Assembly: GCA_964631605.1 (NCBI GenBank) | Contig: CAZVYG010000001.1 | Span: 84,007-148,006, forward strand | DNA: 64,000 bases | Reading direction: 5' to 3' | DNA from: JARKQH01 sp964631605 | GTDB taxonomy: Bacteria; Verrucomicrobiota; Verrucomicrobiia; Limisphaerales; UBA8199 | Shown here: in pieces, positions 42,655 to 51,763 of the stretch | Layout: every line of letters starts with the position of its first letter | Position numbering within the stretch: the first letter of the stretch is position 1 | Notes under the pieces: generated by a model | Database searches by the model: none | The model's input: the letters and a program-made list of their open reading frames with translations, nothing else | What the model was told of the DNA's origin: nothing | Made by a program: the position numbers and the translations under genes

Positions 42655-44739
42655 ATGCGCGCCGTTGGCCATCAGCGCCTGATACCCTGGATGGGGATTG
42701 CCCTGGCCTGGCTGCCGTACGCCGCCGGTGCCGCCAGCACAGCCTCGCTCCTCAAAGAAACTTCCAAGTGGCCCACCTCGGAGGTGGTGACACCAGCCGC
42801 CGTTCTAAGAGCTTTGTCGCCAGCGGAGGCGGCCAACCGCAGACCCGTCAAGCTCCGCGCCACCGTCATCGGCTTGAACCCCTCGAGTCCGGCGATTTTT
42901 CTGCAGGATGAAACCGGCGGCACCTTTGTCCGGGTCGAAGGCCCGTGGCCGACCCACCTGCGCCCCGGCGACGTGGTCGAGGTCGAAGGCTTGAGTTATG
43001 AGGGCCGCTTCGTGCCGGGCGTGCAATCAGCCAGGCTGCGGCTGGCCGGGCGCGGACCACTGCCGGAACCCAAGGCGGTATCCTTCGATGATCTGCTCTC
43101 CACCCGCCATCACTACGAGCGGGTGGTCTTGAGCGGGATTGTGCTCTCGGCCGCGCCGGGCCCCGCGGAGGGGCAATACATTCTGACCCTGGCCGTGGGC
43201 ACGCGGAAACTGGAGGTCCGCTTGGTGGGCGTTGCCCCTGAGGGCCTGCCGCCGTTGGTGGATGCCCGCGTGACCGTGACCGGTGTGGCGGCGGGATATG
43301 TCAATGACGCACGGCAGTTGCTTGCGCCCCAGTTGCATGTCAGCCGGCTGGAGGATTTGCGCGTGGACAGCCCGCCCCCGACGGATCCTTACAGCGCCCC
43401 GCTGGAAACCGCGGCGACCCTCTGGAGCTTCAAACCGGCGGGCATCTCCGGCCACCGCGTGCGGGTGCGAGGGGTGGTGACGCATGCGGAACCGGGCAAA
43501 ACGCTCTTTCTTCGTGAGGGCCAGCGGGGACTGCGAGTGGAAACCGCGCAGACCGATGGGGTGGTTCCCGGAGACGAGGTGGAAGTCGTCGGCTTTCCCG
43601 CGATGGGCAGCTTCAGCGCCTACCTCGAGCATGCGGAGTTTCGCCTGATTGGCCGAGGCCCCCCTCCCGAGCCCGTGGCGATGAGGGTCGGCGAGGCCAT
43701 GCAAGGCACCAATGACGCCAACCTGGTAACGCTGCGCGCCCACCTGCTGGAGATTCTCAACACCCCGGAGGAGACGGTGCTGGTGCTGAGCGCGGACGAT
43801 ACCGCCTTTCGGGCGCGGCTGCCGCGGACCACTCTTTCCTTCGAGAACGGGGCCGATCTGCAGATCACCGGAATTTGCCGGCTGGGCGAGCCCAAGGTGC
43901 CCCAAACCATTTTCCGGGTCGCGCCCGCAACCATGGAGATGCTGGTCCGCTCCGCCCAGGACCTCCACATTGAGAGCCGTCCGTCCTGGTGGACAACCGG
44001 CCGGTTGATGGTGGCGGCCAGCCTCGCCTTGGGGCTCGCGGTTGTGGCTTTGGTGCGGGTGATCCTGTTGCGCCGACGGCTGGCCGAGCAGTCCGCCGTC
44101 ATTCGGGAGAAAATGCAGCGGGAGGCCGTCCTGGAGGAGCGCCACCGGCTGGCTCGCGAAATCCACGACACGGTGGCGCAAAGCTTCTCCGGCCTGGGTT
44201 TTCAACTGGAAGCGGTCAGCGCCCGTTTGCCAGCCGACGCGGCGGAGGCGCGGCGGCAGGTGGAGACCGCCTGCCAGATCGTGCGGCATGGACAAGAGAG
44301 CCTTCGCCGATCGCTCATGAACCTCCGGGCCCAGGAACTGGAACGCGGGCGTTTCGCCGAGGCGCTGCCCGAGATGGCGCGGCAGATGACCACCGGCACG
44401 GGCATTGACGTTCGTTGCACCGTCGAGGGACCCGCGCAGGGACTGCCCGAGGCCGTCGAGAATAATCTGCTGCGGATCGGGCAGGAGTGCCTCACCAACG
44501 CCCTCCGGCATGGGAACCCAAAGCGCATCGGGCTGGAAATTCGCTACTCGGCTGCAGCGGTGCAACTGCGGATCAGGGATGACGGCGCCGGCTTTGATCC
44601 AGAGGAACTGAAACGCAACCGCCAGGGCCACTTCGGCTGGCGGGGCATCTGGGAGCGCGCCGAGCAAATTCGCGCCACCGTGGATTTGGCCACCGGCCCG
44701 GGCCGCGGCACGGTCGTCACCGTCACCGCTCCCCTATGA
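42655..44739 (+). CDS. Sensor histidine kinase with periplasmic OB-fold-like repeats
   Basis: 694 residues from ATG 42655. Signal or first helix at about 8-27. The periplasmic region (about 60-450) contains four repeats that resemble OB folds: 'VKLRATVIGLNPSSPAIFLQ', 'VVLSGIVLSAAPGPAEGQYI', 'VRVRGVVTHAEPGKTLFLRE' and 'VTLRAHLLEILNTPEETVLV'. A membrane helix lies at about 447-468. The kinase core is HisKA_3 ('EERHRLAREIHDTVAQSFSG' with His acceptor) and HATPase ('GQECLTNALRHGNPKRI', 'RIRDDGAGFDP', 'GWRGIWERAEQI'). It overlaps the response regulator gene by 4 nt, its evident partner. Confidence 0.92.
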   Translation: MRAVGHQRLIPWMGIALAWLPYAAGAASTASLLKETSKWPTSEVVTPAAVLRALSPAEAANRRPVKLRATVIGLNPSSPAIFLQDETGGTFVRVEGPWPTHLRPGDVVEVEGLSYEGRFVPGVQSARLRLAGRGPLPEPKAVSFDDLLSTRHHYERVVLSGIVLSAAPGPAEGQYILTLAVGTRKLEVRLVGVAPEGLPPLVDARVTVTGVAAGYVNDARQLLAPQLHVSRLEDLRVDSPPPTDPYSAPLETAATLWSFKPAGISGHRVRVRGVVTHAEPGKTLFLREGQRGLRVETAQTDGVVPGDEVEVVGFPAMGSFSAYLEHAEFRLIGRGPPPEPVAMRVGEAMQGTNDANLVTLRAHLLEILNTPEETVLVLSADDTAFRARLPRTTLSFENGADLQITGICRLGEPKVPQTIFRVAPATMEMLVRSAQDLHIESRPSWWTTGRLMVAASLALGLAVVALVRVILLRRRLAEQSAVIREKMQREAVLEERHRLAREIHDTVAQSFSGLGFQLEAVSARLPADAAEARRQVETACQIVRHGQESLRRSLMNLRAQELERGRFAEALPEMARQMTTGTGIDVRCTVEGPAQGLPEAVENNLLRIGQECLTNALRHGNPKRIGLEIRYSAAAVQLRIRDDGAGFDPEELKRNRQGHFGWRGIWERAEQIRATVDLATGPGRGTVVTVTAPL

Positions 44740-45371
44740 GCCTTCGGGTTTCCAGGATCCGCCTGTTGCTGGTGGACGACCACCTGGTCGTGCGCATCGG
44801 TCTGAAGAGCCTCCTGGAGGTGCAGCCCGACCTCGTGGTCGTCGCCGAGGCCGCGGGTGGCGTGGCCGCCATCGCCGCTTACGACCGGTACCGGCCGGAT
44901 GTGACCCTCATGGACCTCCGTATGCCCGATTTGAGCGGAACCGAAGCCACGGCGGCGATTCGCAAAAAGCACCCCGACGCCCGCGTGCTGGTGCTGACAA
45001 CTTTTGACTACGACGAGGATATCTACCGGGCACTCGAAGCTGGCGCCACGGGCTATCTGTTGAAAAACACCGACAGCGAGACCTTGCTAGGGACCATTCG
45101 GGCGGTCCATGCCGGCCATTACGTTCTGCCCGAGCCCTTGGCGGCTCGCCTGGCCCGGCGCCAGGCCGCGCCGGAACTCTCCCCCCGCGAACTCGAAGTC
45201 CTCCAATTAATTGTCAAAGGCATGTGCAACAAGGAGATCGGCGCGAACCTCGGGCTCTCGGAGAATACCGTGAAAAACCATGTCAAAATGATCCTGGACA
45301 AATTGGGCGTGGCCGATCGAACCCAGGCGGCCACCACGGCCTTGCGCCGGGGGCTGGCAACGCTTGAATAA
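44736..45371 (+). CDS. NarL/FixJ-type response regulator (2), partner of the OB-fold kinase
   Basis: 211 residues, ATG overlapping the kinase stop by 4 nt. Receiver: 'IRLLLVDDHLVVRIGLKSLL', 'DVTLMDLRMPDLSGTEA', 'VLVLTTFDYDEDIYRALEAG' and 'GYLLKNTDS'. HTH: 'LSPRELEVLQLIVKGMCNKE' and 'LSENTVKNHVKMILDKLGV'. It should be phosphorylated by the kinase upstream and bind DNA as a dimer. Candidate targets include the divergent pseudopilin gene 5. The stop is 14 nt from the stop of the convergent TPR gene. Confidence 0.95.
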   Translation: MSLRVSRIRLLLVDDHLVVRIGLKSLLEVQPDLVVVAEAAGGVAAIAAYDRYRPDVTLMDLRMPDLSGTEATAAIRKKHPDARVLVLTTFDYDEDIYRALEAGATGYLLKNTDSETLLGTIRAVHAGHYVLPEPLAARLARRQAAPELSPRELEVLQLIVKGMCNKEIGANLGLSENTVKNHVKMILDKLGVADRTQAATTALRRGLATLE

Positions 45372-45385
45372 GCGAAGGGGGGAGA

Positions 45386-46375
45386 TCAGCGTCCGGCAGG
45401 TGCTTCCGCCTTGGCCGGTGCGGCATTGGTGCTTTTGGCCTCCTTCTCCCGCTCCTCGAGGTTCCGCACCAGCCGCTTCTTCAGGTCCGCATACATCACG
45501 TTGGTCACCGACGCGATATGGGCGCGGGCTTCGTCAAAACGCCCCGCGTTCATCTTCAGCCGCGCGAAATGCAGATGCACCCCCTCTCGTTCAACCTGGT
45601 CGTTGGCCACGTTCCACGCATTTGTCCACGCCCGCAACGCGTCCTCGGTTCGGGTCGGCCGAATCCCGTAATAGGTTTGCGCCACATCCGACGCCAGCGG
45701 AAAGTTGCTCGGGTCGAGCTTCAGCGCTTTGGCATAAAGAGCCAGCGCCTTGTCGAACACCGCCTGCTCGTCAATCCCAAAATACTCGCGGGCGTCCTGC
45801 CGGAACAGGTACACCGTGGTCCCGAAATTGTGATAGTAAACCGGCTCGTTGGGATTCAGCTCGATCGCCCTGGCGTAGAACTCGAAGGCCTTCTTCACCG
45901 GCCCCGTATGCCCGTAAATGTTGGCCAGGTTGTTGTAAATGGCCGGGTTGTTGGTGTCTATCGCCAGGGCCTTCTCCAACTGCTCCTGCGCCTCCTCCTC
46001 GCTCGAGGTGTCCCCCAGGAAACTCGCGTATGCCACCCGCGCCTTCGAGTGATTCGGGTGCCGCCGCAGAAAATCCTCATACGCTTCGCGCACCGGTCTG
46101 AGCCGCTCCCGAATCTTCAGATTCAAATCCGGCGCGGGCACGCCCCCGCCGTGCGCCGCAAATTGCTGGTTGTCCCGAATCCACTTGTCCACCTCCGCCT
46201 GCGCCGCGTCGTCCAGCTCCAGCAACTTCTCATACTCCCGGTCCGCCGCCGCGTTGGTCGTGCCGGCGGCAAGGGCCGTTTCCGCCTTCTCGGCCCGCCC
46301 GCCCGCTTTGTTCTCAGCCGCCGGGACCGAAAAGGCCAAAACCAGACCGATACCTACCGCCAGCATTTGTTTCAT
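45386..46375 (-). CDS. Exported tetratricopeptide-repeat protein
   Basis: 329 residues with a signal peptide (MKQMLAVGIGLVLAFSVPAA). Regular helical repeats occupy about 95-245: 'RHPNHSKARVAYASFLGDTS', 'AIDTNNPAIYNNLANIYGHT', 'ELNPNEPVYYHNFGTTVYLF' and 'KLDPSNFPLASDVAQTYYGI', each near TPR consensus. N- and C-termini are Glu/Ala/Lys-rich and flexible. Such proteins usually act as scaffolds in the periplasm. It lies 213 nt downstream of the leftward TPR membrane protein start of transcription block; no specific partner can be named. Confidence 0.86.
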   Translation of the reverse strand: MKQMLAVGIGLVLAFSVPAAENKAGGRAEKAETALAAGTTNAAADREYEKLLELDDAAQAEVDKWIRDNQQFAAHGGGVPAPDLNLKIRERLRPVREAYEDFLRRHPNHSKARVAYASFLGDTSSEEEAQEQLEKALAIDTNNPAIYNNLANIYGHTGPVKKAFEFYARAIELNPNEPVYYHNFGTTVYLFRQDAREYFGIDEQAVFDKALALYAKALKLDPSNFPLASDVAQTYYGIRPTRTEDALRAWTNAWNVANDQVEREGVHLHFARLKMNAGRFDEARAHIASVTNVMYADLKKRLVRNLEEREKEAKSTNAAPAKAEAPAGR

Positions 46376-46588
46376 CGCCCCACCTTAGCACAGTTTGCCC
46401 CCCGCGCACAATCCAACCCTGGCCTGCCGGGGCGTGACGCGGCCGCACCGCTCGCGCCGGGGCACCTCAGCGCCCTGCAATGTGTCGGCGCCATGGAGCA
46501 CCCTCGCGCCCGGACGTCATTGCCAGGCTGCTCGAGCTGACCTCGAGACCCTCTTCAGCGGATGGGTTCAGAACATCGAGAGCCGGAG

Positions 46589-49081
46589 TCAGGGTTGCTG
46601 TCGGTAGGGCTTGCGGGCGCGGTAAAGTTCGAGGAGCTGGGTGTTGGTCTCTGCTATTTCCATCTGGCCCGCCGCCCTTGCAAGGTCTCGTGCCTTCCCG
46701 GCGGCCGCGATGGCCTCGCTGAACTGTCCCACCTCGGCGTAAGCCGCCCCCAGCGTCCCAAGGAAGGCCGCTTGCATCCCCCGGGTCAATTCCACCGCTT
46801 TTTGCGCCAGCGCCACCGCCTCGGGCCCGTTGCGAACAGCGGCGTCCGGGTGGGTCGCCAGAAGCCAGGCCAGGTCGTTGAGATAAATCGGGGAGTTGGG
46901 ACTGAGCCCGACGGCCTGCCGGTAGTGCGGCAGGGCATCCTCGAGCCGGCCCTGAGCGTGCAACGACACGGCCAGGTAATGGTGGACTTGGGCGAGGGCG
47001 TTGCTGTTGGCCGCCCGGCTCTCCAAACCGCTCAGCAAGTCGGCGAAGACCGCCGCCGCTGCCGCGGGCTCTCGCTGGTTCAGTCTGGCCACGCCCAGCT
47101 TAAACCGGGCTTCGAGGTCGTCCGGTTTCAGGCGGCTGGCCGCATCGTATTCGGCCGCTGCCGCCGCCCAATCGCCCCTGGCTTCCAACGCCGCAGCAAG
47201 ATTGAAGCGGGCATCGGCGTTGTCGGGCCGAGCGCGAACCACGACCTCGAACTGAGCGATGGCCTCGTCGAACTTTTTCTGACCCGCCAACAGAGCCCCA
47301 AGACTGAGCCGCGCCTCGGCATACTCGGGGCGCAGGGCAAGCGCAGCCTCGTAATCCCGAATCGCTTCGTCGGTCCGGCCTTGTTTGGCCCGCAATATGC
47401 CCAGGTTGTAACGGGCCTCGACAAACTCCGGTTTGAGTTCAAGCGCGGCCAGGTAATGTTTTTCCGCCTCGTCGAACTGCCCGGCCTCGGAAGCAAAGTT
47501 GGCGAGGTTGTAGTGGCCCGAAGGAGTCGGCCGAATCTCCATGGCCCGGCGCATGAGCTCGACAGCCTCCGGCGTCCGCCCCTGCCGGGCGCGGCAGAGC
47601 CCGAGATTCACCAGCGCCTCGGGGTAATTCGGGCGGACTGCAAGCGCACGCTCGAACTGCGCCTCGGCTTCGGCGACTTTTCCGGCGTCCAGCAGGCTCG
47701 AACCCAGGTTGTTGTGGGCAATGGCGTTCCGGGACGTGGAGGCAACCGCGCGGGCGAACAACGTCGTGCTGTCCTCCCAATAGTGAACCTGCTTCCAAGA
47801 GACGACGGCCAGCGCCGCCAGAACCAGCGCCGCCAGAACCCCCAACCCCGCGGCACCCGCGCCGGTTCGGGGCGAAGAGGCTGCTTCCGCGGACTTGGCG
47901 GTGGACGCTGGCTGAGTCTCCAACCATCGCCCCGCCAGCTCCGCCGCCGCCCAGGAAATCATGATGAATATCCCGATGAGCGGCAGATAAGTGTAGCGGT
48001 CGGCCATCGCCTGTTGGCCGACCTGAACCAGCCCGATGACCGGCACCAGCGTGCCGAGGTACCAGAACCAGCCGACGGCCAGATACGGCCGCTTTCGAAT
48101 TTGCCAGAGCGCCAGGGCGGTGATGCCCCCTAACAGCACCGCCGCGCCCAGCACCCAAACCCCCGGCCACTCCTTCGGCGTCGGCAGCGGGTAAATCACC
48201 GCCAGGTCCGCCGGCCAAAAAGTCTTGCCGAGGTAGCGCACATAGGAGATCAGCGCGTTGGAAATCCGGAACTCCAGCGGCAGAGCTTCCAGCGAAGCGA
48301 CCGCTCCCCCCTGTTTCTGCGCGGAAAACGTCAGCAGGCTCGACCCCAAACTGAACGCGAAAAACGCGGCCTTGTCGAACAGCACCGGCAGCGGAAAGGG
48401 GCGGCGCTCAAGCGAGACCCGTTTGAGGGGCCAGAAATCCAGGAGCAACAGCACGCAGGGAAGGGTTACCAGCATCGGTTTGCTCATCAGTCCCAGCGCA
48501 AAAAACGCCAGGGCCAGAATGTACCAGCCCCACCTCACCCCTCGGCCCCGGCCGGTCCCTCCTTCCAATTCGCTCGCGGCCCGGCCTTTGCGGGCGTACT
48601 CACCATAAGCCCAAAGTGTGAGCACGAAAAACAGCCCGCTCAGCACGTCCTTGCGCTCCGCCACCCAGGCGACCGACTCGACATGCAGCGGGTGGAGGGC
48701 GAACAGGGCCGCGACAAACCCGCTCCGCCAGAACGCGCCTGTCAACCGCGCCAGGACCAGCAGCAGCAGCAGGGCCGTTGCCGCATGAATCCCGAGGCTG
48801 GTCGCGTGATGCCCCGCCGGGTTTCGACCAAACCATTCCACATCCAGCATGTGCGACAGCCAGGTCAGCGGATGCCAGTTGCCCGCGTGCCCCCCCTCGA
48901 ACGCCCAGGCAACGTTGTCCCACGACAATCCCCGCAGCACGCGTGGATTCTCCGTCACATAGTCCGGATCATCGTAGGAGACGAAGCCGTTGCGCAGCGA
49001 AGGGAGGTAGGCGGCCAGGGTCAGCGCGCCAAGCAGCACGCACGCCAGCAGCCGACGCTTTGCCTGAGCCTTCCAATCCAT
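46589..49081 (-). CDS. Membrane protein of TMTC type (GT-C-like helices plus TPR repeats)
   Basis: 830 residues. The first 410 hold about ten membrane helices with conserved 'FVSYDDPDYVTENPRVLRGL', 'GNWHPLTWLSHMLD', 'GHHATSLGIHAATALLLLL' and 'FALHPLHVESVAWVAERKDV', features of the widespread bacterial relatives of TMTC protein O-mannosyltransferases; the Asp-Asp near residue 37 is the expected catalytic/metal site of GT-C enzymes. From about 440 onward there are ten or so TPR units ('AIAHNNLGSSLLDAGKVAEA' and so on). A glycosyltransferase role is inferred from the family. It is 68 nt downstream of proS on the same strand. Confidence 0.87.
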   Translation of the reverse strand: MDWKAQAKRRLLACVLLGALTLAAYLPSLRNGFVSYDDPDYVTENPRVLRGLSWDNVAWAFEGGHAGNWHPLTWLSHMLDVEWFGRNPAGHHATSLGIHAATALLLLLVLARLTGAFWRSGFVAALFALHPLHVESVAWVAERKDVLSGLFFVLTLWAYGEYARKGRAASELEGGTGRGRGVRWGWYILALAFFALGLMSKPMLVTLPCVLLLLDFWPLKRVSLERRPFPLPVLFDKAAFFAFSLGSSLLTFSAQKQGGAVASLEALPLEFRISNALISYVRYLGKTFWPADLAVIYPLPTPKEWPGVWVLGAAVLLGGITALALWQIRKRPYLAVGWFWYLGTLVPVIGLVQVGQQAMADRYTYLPLIGIFIMISWAAAELAGRWLETQPASTAKSAEAASSPRTGAGAAGLGVLAALVLAALAVVSWKQVHYWEDSTTLFARAVASTSRNAIAHNNLGSSLLDAGKVAEAEAQFERALAVRPNYPEALVNLGLCRARQGRTPEAVELMRRAMEIRPTPSGHYNLANFASEAGQFDEAEKHYLAALELKPEFVEARYNLGILRAKQGRTDEAIRDYEAALALRPEYAEARLSLGALLAGQKKFDEAIAQFEVVVRARPDNADARFNLAAALEARGDWAAAAAEYDAASRLKPDDLEARFKLGVARLNQREPAAAAAVFADLLSGLESRAANSNALAQVHHYLAVSLHAQGRLEDALPHYRQAVGLSPNSPIYLNDLAWLLATHPDAAVRNGPEAVALAQKAVELTRGMQAAFLGTLGAAYAEVGQFSEAIAAAGKARDLARAAGQMEIAETNTQLLELYRARKPYRQQP

Positions 49082-49149
49082 CGAGGAGAGCCAATGTCGC
49101 CAAAGCCCGCCGCCGCTTCAATGCCCAAACGCAGGCCCAACCTGCGGGG

Positions 49150-50865
49150 TCAGGCCGCCGAGCCGATGAGCTCGAGCACTTTGGCCACCGCCTCGTCCGC
49201 CTTGACCGGCAGCAGGGCGCCGGCCCGGGGCTTGATTTCCACCTCCCCCTTGGCAAGCGACTTTTCGCCAATGCCCACCCGAATCGGGAAGCCGACCAGC
49301 TCCGAGTCCTTGAATTTCACCCCCGGCCGCTCGTTGCGGTCGTCCAGAATCACATCCACCTGCCGGGCGGTGAGGGCGGCGTAAATCTCCTCGGCGCGGC
49401 GCATGACCTCACTGCCGGGCGCGACCGACAAGGGAGTGATGCAGACGGTGTAGGGGGCGACGCTTAGGGGCCAGATGATGCCGTTGTCATCGTGGCTTTG
49501 CTCGATGATCGCCTGCAGCGTCCGCGTGACGCCGATCCCGTAACAGCCCATCACCGCCGGCTGTTGTTTGCCGGTTTCATCCAGAAACAGGGCGTTGAGA
49601 GCCTCGGAATACTTCGTGCCGAGCTTGAAGACGTGGCCGACTTCAATGGCGCGCTGAACCTTCAGCGGCTGGCCGCAGTGCGCGCAGGCTTCGCCGGCGC
49701 GAACCAGCCGCAGGTCGGCGAACCGGGTGACGACGATGTCGCGGCCGACGGCGACGTGGCGCAGATGGTAGCCGTCGGCATTCGCGCCGGTGGTCATGTC
49801 CACCGTGTCGCGAACCCGTTCATCAGCGTAAACCGGGTATTGGGTCACCCCCACTGCCCCCAGGCTGCCCGGGTGGGCGCCCAGGGCGGCATAAATCTCT
49901 TCGGCTTCAGCCGCGCGGAAAGTGGCGGTGCCCAGCGTGCCCGCCAGCTTGGCTTCGTTCAATTGGTCGTCGCCCCGCAGCAGCACCAACACCGGTTTGC
50001 TCTCGACCAGAAAAACCAGCGTCTTGATCTGGCGGCTGGCGGCAACCCCATACGGCGGCCGGGTGAGGTCCTCAATGGTGGCAACCCCGGGAGTGGGAAA
50101 CTTCTCGACCGCGCCCGAGGGAGATGGCGCCGGGCTCGGCGCCGACCATCGGCTGGACGCTTTTTCAATGTTGGCCGCATAACCGCAACCGTCGCAGAAA
50201 ACCACTTCATTCTCGCCGGTTTCAGCCGGGACCATGAATTCGTGGGAAAACTTGCCTCCCATCACCCCCGTGTCCGCCTCCACCGGGATGGTCTTCAACC
50301 CGCAGCGTTGAAAGATGCGGGCATAGGCGTCATACATCTTCCGGTAGCTGGCCTGCGCGCCCTCGTCCGTGGCGTCGAAACTGTAGGCGTCTTTCATGAC
50401 GAATTCCTTCGCCCGCATCAGGCCGAAACGGGGGCGGATTTCGTCGCGGAACTTGGTCTGAATCTGGTAGAAATTCTTCGGCATCTGCCGGTAGCTGCTG
50501 ATTTCCCCCGCCACCAGCGAAGTGATGACCTCTTCGTGCGTGGGGCCCAGCACCCACTCCTTCTTGGCGCGGTCACGCACTTTGAACAGCACGTCCCGCG
50601 CGGCTTCATACCGGCCGCTTTGCTGCCAGATATCCGGCGGCTGGAGCGCCGGCATAAGCACCTCCAGCGCGCCCGCCCGGTTCATCTCCTCCCGCACAAT
50701 CTGTTCCACCTTCCGCAAAGCCCGCAAACCCAGCGGGAGAAACGTGTACAGACCCCCCGTCAGCTTCCGGATCAAGCCCGCCCGCAGCAGCAGCTTGTGC
50801 GAGACGATCTCGGCTTCCGCCGGCGTCTCTTTCAAAGTGGGCACCAATGTTTCGGTCCAACGCAT
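49150..50865 (-). CDS. proS: Prolyl-tRNA synthetase, bacterial type with editing insert
   Basis: 571 residues from ATG 50865, which gives the standard opening MRWTETLVPTLKETPAEAE; a GTG at 50886 would add seven residues. It charges tRNA-Pro. Class II motifs are visible: 'YTFLPLGLRALRKVEQIVRE' and 'LEVLMPALQPPDIWQQSGRY' (motif 1 region), 'VLGPTHEEVI' and 'FYQIQTKFRDEIRPRFGLMR' (motif 2), and 'GIGVTRTLQAIIEQSHDD' (motif 3). Residues about 225-395 form the YbaK-like editing domain ('IKTLVFLVESKPVLVLLRGD'), and the C-terminal anticodon domain ends 'ALLPVKADEAVAKVLELIGS'. It lies upstream of the TMTC-type gene on the same strand. Confidence 0.96.
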   Translation of the reverse strand: MRWTETLVPTLKETPAEAEIVSHKLLLRAGLIRKLTGGLYTFLPLGLRALRKVEQIVREEMNRAGALEVLMPALQPPDIWQQSGRYEAARDVLFKVRDRAKKEWVLGPTHEEVITSLVAGEISSYRQMPKNFYQIQTKFRDEIRPRFGLMRAKEFVMKDAYSFDATDEGAQASYRKMYDAYARIFQRCGLKTIPVEADTGVMGGKFSHEFMVPAETGENEVVFCDGCGYAANIEKASSRWSAPSPAPSPSGAVEKFPTPGVATIEDLTRPPYGVAASRQIKTLVFLVESKPVLVLLRGDDQLNEAKLAGTLGTATFRAAEAEEIYAALGAHPGSLGAVGVTQYPVYADERVRDTVDMTTGANADGYHLRHVAVGRDIVVTRFADLRLVRAGEACAHCGQPLKVQRAIEVGHVFKLGTKYSEALNALFLDETGKQQPAVMGCYGIGVTRTLQAIIEQSHDDNGIIWPLSVAPYTVCITPLSVAPGSEVMRRAEEIYAALTARQVDVILDDRNERPGVKFKDSELVGFPIRVGIGEKSLAKGEVEIKPRAGALLPVKADEAVAKVLELIGSAA

Positions 50866-50886
50866 ACGGGGGCGGAGTGTGGCCAC

Positions 50887-51211
50887 TCGCCGCCCGCTTG
50901 TCGAACTTGAAAAAGATCACAACGCTTCGCGACCTTCCAGCGCCTAAAGGCGCATCACTCATGTTCGGTACCAGACCGCGATTGTTTTCAGCGGCGAGTC
51001 CACGCCCTTGCCCTGAAGGGGCACCCCATTTCAGCCCAGGGCAAAGCGAGCCCCCCGGCGAGCGGCGCCCTGGGTCCGCGTGCAGAACAAACCCAAGCCC
51101 TGTAGGGGCGAGACAGGACCCGCCAACACCGTGACGGGCCCCGTCGGATTCAGACGGTGGTTACGGCAACACGCCAATGGGCTGTGGCGCCCATGCCGAT
51201 GCTCTCCTTGT
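50887..51211. repeat. Intergenic region, possible dispersed repeat
   Basis: About 325 bases without a gene. Bases roughly 50985-51130 contain strings such as 'cccttgccctgaaggggc', 'cagcccagggcaaagcga' and 'gccctgtaggggcga', which recall dispersed palindromic intergenic sequences seen in Verrucomicrobiota. A related 'ccctgttggggcga' occurs at 55991-56004. No second full copy is present in this window, so the repeat call is tentative. Confidence 0.3.
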
Positions 51212-51715
51212 TCAGGCGTTGCGAAGTTCCTCCCAAAGCGGCTCCAGGTCGGCATCCGCCAAAGCCAGTCGGCGAAGGTGGTCCTTGTCGCCAATCGCAA
51301 ACGCTCGCCTCAGCCACTCGCGGGCGATCTCCAACTGTCCCATCTGGCAGGCGTAACAAGCCAGATTGAAGGGGATGATGGGCTCCTTGGGAAAGCGTTC
51401 CGCGCTCGGGCGCAGCGCATCCCACGCCGCCTGCAACCCGCCGGCCGGCGCCCGCCGCAACGCGTACGCCTGGTGCAGCCAGCCTGACGGCCGTTGCGGC
51501 GCGGCTTCGATCAACGCGCGAGCCGCCGCCAGCGCCTGCTCCCACCGCTGCTCCCCCGCCTCGAGCAGCCAGCGCGCCTCCAACACGTCCGGATGCTTTT
51601 GATATTCGGCCGGCAGCGCTTCCAACTCGGCTCGCGCCTCCCCGGGCCGGCCCAGTTCGAGCCAGCCGACAGCGGCAGACAAGTAATGAGATTGGGGCGG
51701 CTGTAGAGGTTCCAT
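51212..51715 (-). CDS. Small TPR-like cytoplasmic protein
   Basis: 167 residues from ATG 51715 (GTG 51718 adds one). All-helical with TPR-like pairs: 'SHYLSAAVGWLELGRPGEAR', 'HPDVLEARWLLEAGEQRWEQ', 'RPSGWLHQAYALRRAPAGGL' and 'IIPFNLACYACQMGQLEIAR'. No signal peptide. It ends 'LRRLALADADLEPLWEELRN', a common ending in TPR proteins of this kind. Role unknown; it lies 48 nt downstream of the NtrC-type regulator on the same strand and may be co-transcribed with it. Confidence 0.82.
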   Translation of the reverse strand: MEPLQPPQSHYLSAAVGWLELGRPGEARAELEALPAEYQKHPDVLEARWLLEAGEQRWEQALAAARALIEAAPQRPSGWLHQAYALRRAPAGGLQAAWDALRPSAERFPKEPIIPFNLACYACQMGQLEIAREWLRRAFAIGDKDHLRRLALADADLEPLWEELRNA

Positions 51716-51763
51716 CACAACAGGGCCGCGCGCTCGCGCGGGCCGAACATCACCACCTCGAAC

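Noticed and set aside
42655..45371. A complete type II secretion or type IV pilus locus regulated by the kinase pair
   Set aside because: Only isolated pseudopilin-like genes and a GspA/GspB-like pair are present; no secretin, assembly ATPase, platform protein or prepilin peptidase was found.
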